From NCBI GenBank assembly GCA_012797725.1, contig JAAZON010000228.1:1-22391 (forward strand): a stretch of 22,391 nt of DNA, in the 5' to 3' direction. Both the position numbers and the translations under genes were made by a program. Position 1 is the stretch's first letter, and every line of letters starts with the position of its first letter. This DNA comes from SAR324 cluster bacterium. Its GTDB lineage: Bacteria > Bdellovibrionota > UBA2361 > JAAZON01. Below, one piece after another: positions 1-6,402 of the stretch. The notes beneath the pieces are model-generated. The model was not told the origin of the DNA. It worked only from the letters and a program-made list of their open reading frames with translations, and ran no database searches.

Positions 1-177
1 TGATTCTCAAAAAGAGCTTTTATTGTGCATTTCGATAAGTGTAGAATCCCTAATGCACGTGGGCTCAGAATGCCATTAATTGTTTTGATAGTTCCTTTTT
101 TGATTAAATTTATCTCTTTAAAAGACTTGATGGTTTCTGGTATAGATGGCCGATCTAATAGGATAAGTATTTAATTT
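1..177. other. Unassigned left edge and 5' leader of the Nudix gene
   Basis: No gene can be assigned here. One plus frame is open from the edge to a TAA at 77-79 and could be the last 25 codons of an upstream gene, but it is too short to judge. A perfect 7-bp inverted repeat, GTGCATT at 25-31 and AATGCAC at 52-58 with a 20-nt spacer, lies in the same stretch. It is not followed by a T tract, so I do not call it a terminator. No clear Shine-Dalgarno precedes the ATG at 178. Confidence 0.4.
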
Positions 178-714
178 ATGAAACAATTTCAATCCGTACT
201 TGAATCAAAAATCATTCTAAGAACCAAAGCTTTTGATGTTCGGGAGGATGTTCTTTTATTTTCAGACTCCAAGACTTCTCATCATATTACAGCACTCCAC
301 AGAGGAGCGGTGGTTATGCTACCTCGGCTAGAAAACGGAAATTTCTTGCTGGTCAGACAATATCGGCATTCAATCAAAGAGTCCCTTCTCGAATTTCCTG
401 CCGGTACTCTTGAAAAATTTGAAGAGCCTTTGCTTGCCGCAAAGCGCGAGCTTGTTGAAGAGGTTCAATATTCAGCCGAACAATGGCTTTACCTTGGCAC
501 TCAATATCCCACACCTGGTTTTTGTAACGAGATACAGCACTGTTTCTTAGCTACCGGCCTAAAACCTCAAGCTGGCACTCCCGATGATGATGAAATAATT
601 CAAGTTGAAGCTCTAAGCTCAAAAGAAATCGAAAACGCGATTGTCGATGGAAGAATTTCAGATGCGAAATCTATTTCGATTTACACAAAAGCAAAATTAC
701 GCGGTCTTTTGTAA
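178..714 (+). CDS. Nudix hydrolase, ADP-ribose pyrophosphatase-like
   Basis: This 178-residue protein is probably a soluble Mg-dependent hydrolase of ADP-ribose or a similar nucleoside diphosphate sugar. The Nudix box spans about residues 76-98, beginning at the G of PAGTLEK and continuing through RELVEEVQY. The catalytic R-E and E-E pairs are present. The penultimate glycine of the consensus GX5EX7REUXEEXGU is a glutamine (Q97). The QYR at 61-63, the EFPAG before the box and the TPG about 15 residues after it are typical of the ADP-ribose pyrophosphatase subfamily. The length fits that family (170-210). The start is the first ATG, though upstream bases give no strong ribosome binding site. 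The gene converges on the fabH-like gene. Substrate assignment rests on family resemblance only. Confidence 0.92.
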   Translation: MKQFQSVLESKIILRTKAFDVREDVLLFSDSKTSHHITALHRGAVVMLPRLENGNFLLVRQYRHSIKESLLEFPAGTLEKFEEPLLAAKRELVEEVQYSAEQWLYLGTQYPTPGFCNEIQHCFLATGLKPQAGTPDDDEIIQVEALSSKEIENAIVDGRISDAKSISIYTKAKLRGLL

Positions 715-728
715 GTTCTAGTGATCCC

Positions 729-757
729 TAAAAATTATCATCCTTTTTTGGAGGATG
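729..757 (-). terminator. Possible intrinsic terminator of the fabH-like gene
   Basis: CATCCT at 739-744 and AGGATG at 752-757 form a 6-bp stem with a 7-nt loop. Read on the minus strand, which is the direction of the fabH-like gene ending at 794, the hairpin is followed by a tract rich in T and A (ATAATTTTTA). On the plus strand no T tract follows, so it is less likely to stop the Nudix transcript. The stem is short, so this is a modest call. Confidence 0.4.
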
Positions 758-793
758 GGCTTGGTCCCCACTTTTTGCACAATCACTTAAAAG

Positions 794-1816
794 TCATATA
801 ACTTTTAATACCGACGCACCCCAGGTAAAACCACTCCCAAATGCAGCACTTAAGATAATATCACCACTGAAAAGATCATTTTTCTTTTCCATCTCCACCA
901 TACCAATTGGAATCGTCGCCGACGTGGTGTTTCCATAATTTTCGATTGTCGAAATGACTTGGGTCTCGCTCAAGCCTATTTGTTTTGCAACCATTTTATT
1001 AATTCTAATATTTGCCTGGTGCGGGACGAAGAAGCGAACATCGCTGGATTTCAAATTTAATTTATCAAGTAAAGAGCGAGAAACTTCAACCATAGACCTA
1101 ACAGCATGCTCAAAAACCAGCCGCCCATTCATATATGGAAACAAGCGTACTTCTTCAATGAGATTGCTTGTTATTGGAGTAATGGCACCAGGATGTTCAC
1201 GGAAAAGTTCCTTTTGATATTTTCCATCACCATGAAGTTCAGTCCCCAAGACCTCGTACATCATTTTGCTAGGAGAAACACAATCGTCAAGTCTCTCGAC
1301 CAGACAACTTCCAGCCGCATCGCCAAAAAGAACTGCCATATCTCGACCCCGAGTTGTCAAGTCCAGAAAAGTTGACTGAATTTCGGCGCCCACCAGAAGG
1401 ACTCGATTATACCTACCTGATCTCACAAGCGAATCTGCAAGCTCCAATCCATAGATAAATCCCGCACACTGATTACGTATGTCAAATGCCGGTATTTGCT
1501 CAAGACCAAGCTTATGTTGCATTATGACTCCGATCCCTGGAAAGAAATACTCAGGCGTAATAGTGGCTGCAACTATGGCGTCAACCTTCGGATTGCCGCA
1601 GCGATGGAGAGTGGCCCTCGCTGCAGCAGCACCCAAATCGCTTGTTGTTTCTCCTTCTAAAGCCCAGTATCTGGTTTTGATTCCTGTCCTCTGCGTAATC
1701 CACTCATCAGAGGTGTCCATAAGCTGCGCAAGATCTTCATTGGTGATCTTACGAGAAGATATTTGCTCAGCAAATCCCTGCAATACGACACGAAAAGATG
1801 CATTGGTGGTAGTCAT
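794..1816 (-). CDS. fabH: 3-oxoacyl-ACP synthase III (KAS III, FabH-type)
   Basis: This 340-residue thiolase-fold enzyme would condense an acyl-CoA starter with malonyl-ACP to begin fatty acid synthesis, or act in a related pathway. The Cys-His-Asn triad is intact: Cys117 in NQCAGF, His266 in VPHQANIRI and Asn296 in ENYGNTTSA. The C-terminal AFGSGFTWGA is also typical. The N-terminal strand region differs from the usual pattern: the customary Gly-x-Gly-x-x-x-Pro stretch before the TN-DL helix is replaced by QGFAEQISSRKITNEDL. It stands alone, not in a fab operon, so it may be an accessory KAS III paralogue. An in-frame TAG lies 12 bases upstream of the ATG, which fixes this as the earliest start. 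No Shine-Dalgarno precedes it (see the promoter entry). Confidence 0.92.
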   Translation of the reverse strand: MTTTNASFRVVLQGFAEQISSRKITNEDLAQLMDTSDEWITQRTGIKTRYWALEGETTSDLGAAAARATLHRCGNPKVDAIVAATITPEYFFPGIGVIMQHKLGLEQIPAFDIRNQCAGFIYGLELADSLVRSGRYNRVLLVGAEIQSTFLDLTTRGRDMAVLFGDAAGSCLVERLDDCVSPSKMMYEVLGTELHGDGKYQKELFREHPGAITPITSNLIEEVRLFPYMNGRLVFEHAVRSMVEVSRSLLDKLNLKSSDVRFFVPHQANIRINKMVAKQIGLSETQVISTIENYGNTTSATIPIGMVEMEKKNDLFSGDIILSAAFGSGFTWGASVLKVI

Positions 1817-2112
1817 GAAAATAGACTACAACCTGCATCCCTTTCAGTCAATTTTTCGCCTTCATGAGCGCTCTTTCTCCATTTTTAGGTAAGACTTATC
1901 AATAGCAATTGAAGAGGACATTAGGGACTGATAGAATTTCCCTTAAATGGAAAAATGAGGGGATATTCGAATAGAAATTCCTAGCTAAAATTGTGCTTTT
2001 TTATATAAACACTTCTTTCGCGATAGGGAATTAATTGAATGTCGAATAAGCGAGCTAACTCATACTCAATTCGAGACTCAAGCTTCAAACAGCTAAAAAT
2101 AAAGGCGACAAA
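1817..2112. other. Divergent intergenic region, fabH-like gene to the 2113 gene
   Basis: About 296 bp separate the two divergent starts. Beyond the fabH promoter candidate, the stretch holds an AT-rich TATATAAA at 2002-2009 that could be a -10 for the plus-strand gene, but no good -35 lies at the right distance. An AAAGGCG shortly before 2113 may serve as a weak ribosome binding site. I see no terminator, repeat or RNA gene. Confidence 0.5.
1823..1851 (-). promoter_or_regulatory. Candidate sigma-70 promoter placing the fabH start at the transcript 5' end
   Basis: On the minus strand, TTGACT (complement of 1846-1851) and TAGTCT (complement of 1823-1828) are separated by 17 nt. The -35 matches consensus at 5 of 6 positions and the -10 at 3 of 6. 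Counting about 7 nt past the -10 puts the transcription start at or next to the A of the ATG at 1816. Together with the lack of a Shine-Dalgarno, this suggests a leaderless mRNA. The -10 match is weak, so the call is tentative. Confidence 0.3.
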
Positions 2113-2712
2113 ATGGCAGATAATATCTCTTACTCATTAGATGAACTTAAGGATGAGATCCAAAGTTACAAAAAATCTGGAGATCTGAGCGATTCTGAAA
2201 TAGAACAAATCCTTGACGTCGCGACCGGCATAGACAACCTTTCAATCCCTAATGGACTAATTTCAGAATTCACAGGGCCTCTTTCTGAAGAAAAATCATT
2301 AGATATTCGTGCTCAACTTTCTAAGTTAAATATACCCGAGAAAATGAAAGCTGCTATGTTTGGAAATGAGATTGTACGTAATATCTTGATATACGATTCC
2401 AATAAAATGATTCAGGGTTTCGTCTTAAGAAATCCTCGCTTGGCTCTACCAGAAGTTGAAACATTTATCAAAAATCCAAATATATCAGACCATGTAATTC
2501 GACTGGTCGCCAACATGAAAGAATGGATGCGCTATTACTCGGTAAAATTTCAATTGGTCTGTAATCCTAAAACTCCACCTGATATAGCATTAAAATGGCT
2601 ACGTCATTTAAACGATGGTGATATAAAGAAGATTGGTCGCTCCAAGAATATTCCTCAACTGATTGCCACCAGTGCTCAAAAAATTGCCGCACTCCATGAA
2701 TCGAAAAAATAG
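2113..2712 (+). CDS. Uncharacterised helical protein of a family with a conserved C-terminal domain
   Basis: The function of this 199-residue protein is not known to me. The first 60 residues are acidic and hydrophilic. From about residue 75 on it resembles a conserved domain that I recall from deltaproteobacterial genomes, where the pattern KMKxAMFGN leads, followed by DSNKMxxxxVLRNPRL, a VxxxxANxxEWM stretch and a C-terminal NPKTPxxIALxxLxxL block. Here these appear as KMKAAMFGN (77-85), DSNKM (94-98), RNPRLALPEVE, ANMKEWM (134-140) and NPKTPPDIALKWLRHL (152-167). The spacing suggests tandem short helical repeats of HEAT type. There is no signal peptide, membrane segment or recognisable catalytic motif. 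A weak AAAGGCGAC site precedes the ATG. Its stop nearly touches that of the facing gene. Confidence 0.82.
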   Translation: MADNISYSLDELKDEIQSYKKSGDLSDSEIEQILDVATGIDNLSIPNGLISEFTGPLSEEKSLDIRAQLSKLNIPEKMKAAMFGNEIVRNILIYDSNKMIQGFVLRNPRLALPEVETFIKNPNISDHVIRLVANMKEWMRYYSVKFQLVCNPKTPPDIALKWLRHLNDGDIKKIGRSKNIPQLIATSAQKIAALHESKK

Positions 2713-2713
2713 A

Positions 2714-3424
2714 CTATGAGCTCTCCTTGGACAAAGCAGCCCTATAGATATCCTGAAGATCTTCGTTGCTTAGTTCATCAATTAGATCCCGAACCTTACC
2801 CAACACAGCATTTCGCTCAAAAGGGATTTCATCTCTGGTTTTAAGAGATTCAGAATTCAACTCAAAACGTAATTCTTCTTTAGAATATTCCAGTAGAAAA
2901 GAATCGCGAACAACGGGCGTGAAGCCCAAATAAGTGCCGAGAAAGGTTCCAGTAAACAAATCCACTCCTAGCCAAACAGTATCCAGCAAGAGCTTATTGT
3001 TATGGAGAAATTCTTTTATAGACTCAAGCCCTTCCGCAGCTCCTGTTCCTTCGGGATGTAGATTGTAGGAAATGTGCCTTGCTCCAACAAAGGAATCAAA
3101 ACTACTTTGAAGACAATACGAAAAGGGTACTAGCCTCTTTTCTCCTTCAACTTCTTGCCCCTCCTCTTCAGATACTACACTTCCTGAAACAAAGAACAAT
3201 CTTTCAGGCTGCTGTGGATTGTCGTAAAGGGAATCTCTATCACCTCGGCCTTTTATATCAAGCACCTTATTTTTGCCCGACTCCACCAAGCTCCCACACA
3301 AGTCCCATGTTAAATTGAAAAGAGGCTGAAGATCTCGAATTTCTTTCTTTATAAAGAGCCTAAAGTCCACTTGATAACCCGGAGGGAAAAGATTCCATGA
3401 TATCAAAAAATTAGAATCTTTCAT
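2714..3424 (-). CDS. Uncharacterised protein, 236 residues
   Basis: I do not recognise this protein. It looks globular and acidic, with no signal peptide, membrane helix or coiled coil. Notable stretches are SWNLFPPGYQVDF near the N-terminus, a polar EEEGQEVEGEKR loop near residue 90, and an acidic helical C-terminus (IDELSNEDLQDIYRAALS). The central part (VWLGVDLFTGTFLGTYLGF, about 149-167) is the most hydrophobic and is probably buried core rather than a membrane span. The ATG at 3424 is preceded only by weak purine-rich sequence. The gene is convergent with the 2113 gene (one base between stop codons) and divergent from the Tad cluster. It may share the Tad control region, but nothing in its sequence ties it to pili. 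The long uninterrupted frame is the main support. Confidence 0.72.
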   Translation of the reverse strand: MKDSNFLISWNLFPPGYQVDFRLFIKKEIRDLQPLFNLTWDLCGSLVESGKNKVLDIKGRGDRDSLYDNPQQPERLFFVSGSVVSEEEGQEVEGEKRLVPFSYCLQSSFDSFVGARHISYNLHPEGTGAAEGLESIKEFLHNNKLLLDTVWLGVDLFTGTFLGTYLGFTPVVRDSFLLEYSKEELRFELNSESLKTRDEIPFERNAVLGKVRDLIDELSNEDLQDIYRAALSKESS

Positions 3425-3516
3425 TCCAATTTATCTCTTGTAGCAAGAAAGTTGCGTTGCAGTAAAAAGTGCTTTAACTAACTTAAAATTCAATCGTTAA
3501 TCTATTAATCTTATAT

Positions 3517-3531
3517 CAGATACCATATCTG
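3517..3531. promoter_or_regulatory. Perfect palindrome, candidate operator
   Basis: CAGATA and TATCTG flank a 3-nt CCA, giving a 15-bp dyad in the middle of the divergent region. Its size and symmetry suit a dimeric helix-turn-helix regulator. It sits 93 bp from the minus-strand start and 244 bp from the Tad start. Confidence 0.3.
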
Positions 3532-3666
3532 TTACGATCGATATTTCTCTGTTTCTTTAAGATCGAATCGACACTTCTAAGCAGCAAACCTCTTAAATCC
3601 TATCTCGAGTGTTGATAATTGTAAAACAATAGGCCTCAGAACGTTTTTCTTTCGTGTCAGGTTTTA

Positions 3667-3690
3667 TTGCTCGTTGCAATGTTTGAGCAA
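3667..3690. promoter_or_regulatory. Inverted repeat TTGCTC/GAGCAA followed by a T-rich tract
   Basis: TTGCTC at 3667-3672 and GAGCAA at 3685-3690 enclose a 12-nt loop that itself contains the palindrome TTGCAA. A run of T-rich sequence follows (to about 3713, ending in seven Ts). In RNA this could act as a leader attenuator. In DNA it could be an operator. No upstream plus-strand gene needs a terminator here, which favours a regulatory role. Confidence 0.3.
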
Positions 3691-3750
3691 TTCAATATTT
3701 CTTAAATTTTTTTGGCTCCAAGAAGAAACTTTTAAAGAGAATTATCGATA

Positions 3751-3765
3751 CCTGAGCATCAGGGG
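3751..3765 (+). promoter_or_regulatory. Hairpin overlapping the Shine-Dalgarno of the first Tad gene
   Basis: CCTGA (3751-3755), a GCA loop and TCAGG (3759-3763) form a perfect 5-bp hairpin. The ribosome binding sequence AGGGG is at 3761-3765, 9 nt before the ATG at 3775, so three of its bases lie in the stem. Opening or closing the hairpin would change translation of the first gene. Confidence 0.4.
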
Positions 3766-3774
3766 TACTTCACT

Positions 3775-5226
3775 ATGATACGAATTGTAATCGTTGATAG
3801 CTCAGCAGAATCCAGAAAAAGGATTATGGACGAACTTAATGCCTGTTTTGCTCTAGATCCTAGTCAGCTACAATTCTTTCCAAAATTGAGCATTACACCT
3901 TTGGATCCGGAAGAACTAAGGTTTCATCGCATCCCAGACATTTGTATTGTCGGTTCTAAAATGCTGATTGAGGAAATTGGAGAACTGACTCGAGTTAGAA
4001 GGCTCTTTCCGAATACAGCAATACTGGTAAGGTGTAACGGACAATTCGACAGCTTATCGATGGTAGAACACCTGGCTCGTCTTGGCGCTGACGATATATT
4101 GCCGGCTAATTTGAATTCACTTGAGTTATTGAGGAGAATCATACTTCATGCCCGAAGTGCCACTCGTACGAGAAACGGCATGCTAATTCTTATAGAAAGT
4201 GGCAAGGGAGGGCTTGGGGTAACATCAATTGCTGCTGCGCTTGGAGAAGCGTTCCTGAACTACGGAAAAAAGACTCTACTTGTTGATTTTGATTTTGACA
4301 CGCAAGACTTATGTCGATTTCTTCAAGCAAGACCCTTCTTTAATGAAACTCTTGGAGCATTAATAAACCAAAGCAAACCAATAGTCCAAGAAGTAGTTGA
4401 AGATTGCATAATTCCCGTATGGCCAGACGATGATAGATTTTTCGTGATGCCGCCTCCCGTGTCATGTGAAGAAATTTTTGAGTCTAATAATTCTTCACTT
4501 AGAAATCTGGTATCAGTATTTGAAGTTTTAGATTCGCTCTTTGATGTAATCATCGTGGATACCGGAGCTGCGCGTGGAGCGCTAAGAAAGACTCTTTATC
4601 GGATTGCTGATAGGTTATTGTTTGTGATCAATAACGATCCTGCTTCTATGTTTGCTTCAGTGGAGCGTATCTCTGATGCCCTTATTTCCATATCGCCTTC
4701 TGCGGAGGTTAATGTTCTTCACAATGCACCACAAAAACATGGCTTACCATTAAATTTAGTTGAGAGCGAAATATCACGAGCGACTAGACTTGATAAAGCT
4801 CGAATAATAAGCAAGTGTATTCCATTCTCAAAAAACGCCTCTAGCTGGCCAGGCTCTGGCCAGACACTGCTTTCAAGAGCAGATGCTTCTTTCATACGAA
4901 GTTTCCGAAAAGTAATTCAAAATCTTGGCATTTTTGAAGAGGCAGTACAGCCTCATACCGACAAACCAAACATTCTCGCATCTCTATTCAATAAATACCT
5001 CAAAAAAAATAAAGAAACCCATCAAGATAAAAAAGATACGGTACTGAAAGAGATCGAGTACAGACCAAAATCAGATTCCAAGTTTGCAGCTCCATTCTTG
5101 AATGGAAATCCGGATGAAGAGCTTAGACCGATACCAGGTATTAGCGACTCACCCTCATTTGTTAACACTGCCTTGGATACAAGAAGTGCAAAGGAACTAT
5201 TGTTAAGAGCTCAAGTTGTTTCATGA
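3775..5226 (+). CDS. cpaE: TadZ/CpaE pilus localisation protein (pseudo-receiver plus MinD/ParA-like ATPase)
   Basis: This 483-residue protein has a receiver-like domain (about 1-130), a MinD/ParA-type domain (about 135-400) and a charged C-terminal tail of about 80 residues. TadZ/CpaE proteins place the Tad machine in the cell. The receiver has Asp8, but the usual phosphoacceptor position in PDICIVGSKM is a glycine and the conserved lysine is lost (DDILPAN), so it should not be phosphorylated. The deviant Walker A reads KGGLGVTS (144-151), with valine where the ATP-binding lysine of KGGxGKT/S stands. Many CpaE/TadZ proteins have GAT/S here, so this is in character. LLVDFDFD (168-175) and VIIVDTGAA follow as the other nucleotide motifs. 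It is the first gene of the cluster, and its start is set by AGGGG 9 nt upstream. Confidence 0.92.
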   Translation: MIRIVIVDSSAESRKRIMDELNACFALDPSQLQFFPKLSITPLDPEELRFHRIPDICIVGSKMLIEEIGELTRVRRLFPNTAILVRCNGQFDSLSMVEHLARLGADDILPANLNSLELLRRIILHARSATRTRNGMLILIESGKGGLGVTSIAAALGEAFLNYGKKTLLVDFDFDTQDLCRFLQARPFFNETLGALINQSKPIVQEVVEDCIIPVWPDDDRFFVMPPPVSCEEIFESNNSSLRNLVSVFEVLDSLFDVIIVDTGAARGALRKTLYRIADRLLFVINNDPASMFASVERISDALISISPSAEVNVLHNAPQKHGLPLNLVESEISRATRLDKARIISKCIPFSKNASSWPGSGQTLLSRADASFIRSFRKVIQNLGIFEEAVQPHTDKPNILASLFNKYLKKNKETHQDKKDTVLKEIEYRPKSDSKFAAPFLNGNPDEELRPIPGISDSPSFVNTALDTRSAKELLLRAQVVS

Positions 5227-5244
5227 CCACTTTTAAAGGAGTAA

Positions 5245-5457
5245 ATGATGGGAATATTAATTAGACATATTTTTGCCCTTATAGAAAAGCGTGCAGAGCG
5301 CGGTTTCACCCTGCTGGAGTACTGTGCTGGCGCTGTCGTAATGCTAACTGTCGTCTATGTCGCCATGCGTGGTATGGGGAGCAATCTCGGTGATTTCCTG
5401 GCCGCTATCGGTGATTGGGCTAAAGGACGCGGCGATGAAATTAGAAATCTTCCTTAG
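5245..5457 (+). CDS. flp: Flp-type major pilin precursor
   Basis: This 70-residue prepilin would be cleaved in the membrane and polymerise into the Tad pilus. After a basic leader (KRAERG), the predicted cleavage is at G|FTLLEY. This gives glutamate at +5 and tyrosine at +6, the hallmark of Flp pilins. The hydrophobic helix CAGAVVMLTVVYVAMRGM follows, with a short C-terminal tail (GDWAKGRGDEIRNLP). The FTLLE core also looks like classical type IV pilins. AAAGGAG at 5235-5241 is a strong ribosome binding site. It lies 3 nt from the first ATG and 6 nt from the second ATG at 5248, so the true start may be 5248 (69 residues). The small size and position after tadZ fit the major subunit. Confidence 0.9.
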   Translation: MMGILIRHIFALIEKRAERGFTLLEYCAGAVVMLTVVYVAMRGMGSNLGDFLAAIGDWAKGRGDEIRNLP

Positions 5458-5487
5458 GCAATAAAACTAAAATCAGGCAAATTATTT

Positions 5488-6402
5488 ATGCGACGAAAAA
5501 GTTTCATGAGACCCTACAGGGGTGGTTTATCTTCTTCCTTAAAGCTTGCTATTTTGTCTTTCAGTATTATAGCTGCTGCTTTTGTTGTACGCATGCCGAA
5601 TGAGACCGTGGTATCGCCCGATCCTCAACAACCTATAGTCGTAGCTGCTTTTGATACTGTTGAGCTCCCTGTTCCGAGTGAGCCTGTGGCAGTCGGAACA
5701 AAATTGAGCAAAATCCGATGGAAAACGGTATCGTATCCCAAGCATCAAGTGCCAAAAGGAGCCTTCCTTGAAACGGCATCTATCATGGATGCTGTCACCA
5801 TAGTTCCCCTGCCTGCCGACCTTCCTGTGTTCCCAGAAAATGTAAGCTTCTCTTCTCAGATTATCAATCCCGTGGTGGAACGAATACCTCTCGGCATGCG
5901 AGCTATGACAATAAAAGTCGACGCGACCACAGCTGTGGAAGGCTGGGCTGGTTCAGGTTCACTTGTAGATGTTCTACTAATCGCAAAAGATCGCACTACA
6001 GTTGTCGCCGAAAAAGTCAGGATTTTATCAGCCGAGCGCTCAACCGAACCAGTTGAGGGTATGCAGACCCCTAGCGTCCCAACAACAGTTACTTTGTTGG
6101 TAACTCAAGAACAATGTCTTGCGATCAACACGGCAGTTCCCTTAGGCAGAATCGCCTTTGCACTTCGAAGTTCTCATGACGAAGATCAATGGAACGATAA
6201 AATCTTTACAGCAGAGCAATTAAGAAACAAGCCCCCAGATAATGAGGGTAATCATATAATCACTGGATATCTGGCAGTGAAAGATGAACAGAAGAATAAG
6301 GCATACGCACTTGCAAATGGGAGATGGATACCTACTGACGTTAAGCCATCAGGATTTTTAGTCGGTGATGATAAGGCTTTGAATGAAGAAAACTTGCCCT
6401 AG
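5488..6402 (+). CDS. cpaB: CpaB/RcpC-like Flp pilus assembly protein
   Basis: This 304-residue protein has a basic N-terminus, a single membrane anchor (about 17-34), a proline-rich linker and a periplasmic region. CpaB/RcpC proteins work with the secretin at the outer membrane end of the Tad apparatus. The region around residues 50-110 (VAAFDTVELPVPSEPVAVGTK, then KGAFLE) matches the SAF-type segment. GMRAMTIKVDATTAVEGW, SLVDVLLI and a later TVTLLVTQEQCLAI match the conserved RcpC core about 135-215. After this the C-terminus departs from the family and includes an ITGYLAVKD strand. The gene begins 30 bp after flp with a weak AGG site, and its end overlaps the start of cpaF by 20 bp, so the two are probably translationally coupled. 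Confidence 0.88.
   Translation: MRRKSFMRPYRGGLSSSLKLAILSFSIIAAAFVVRMPNETVVSPDPQQPIVVAAFDTVELPVPSEPVAVGTKLSKIRWKTVSYPKHQVPKGAFLETASIMDAVTIVPLPADLPVFPENVSFSSQIINPVVERIPLGMRAMTIKVDATTAVEGWAGSGSLVDVLLIAKDRTTVVAEKVRILSAERSTEPVEGMQTPSVPTTVTLLVTQEQCLAINTAVPLGRIAFALRSSHDEDQWNDKIFTAEQLRNKPPDNEGNHIITGYLAVKDEQKNKAYALANGRWIPTDVKPSGFLVGDDKALNEENLP

Larger units (their letters stand above)
3425..3774. promoter_or_regulatory. Divergent control region upstream of the Tad cluster
   Basis: This 350-bp AT-rich gap carries no ORF of note. It contains a perfect palindrome CAGATA-CCA-TATCTG (3517-3531), GATCGA repeated at 3536 and 3561, and a GATAAT hexamer (3614-3619) that matches a -10 at 5 of 6 positions but lacks a good -35. 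It also contains TTGCTC/GAGCAA arms (3667-3690) around a TTGCAA core, and a small hairpin over the first gene's Shine-Dalgarno. The density of dyads suggests regulator binding or leader RNA control of the pilus genes. No specific regulator can be named. Confidence 0.4.

Noticed and set aside
1..174. Minus-strand frame running off the left edge
   Set aside because: It is closed upstream by a TAA and contains no ATG, GTG or TTG, so a gene cannot start there. No similarity was recognised.
954..1892. Plus-strand open frames opposite the fabH-like gene
   Set aside because: The minus-strand frame holds the full catalytic triad. The plus-strand translations are basic and serine-rich with no motif or ribosome site.
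3598..3618. FliA-like motif (TAAA followed by TGATAA) upstream of the Tad cluster
   Set aside because: The spacing is too short for the TAAA-N15-GCCGATAA consensus and the GCC part is missing. The GATAAT is better read as a weak -10.
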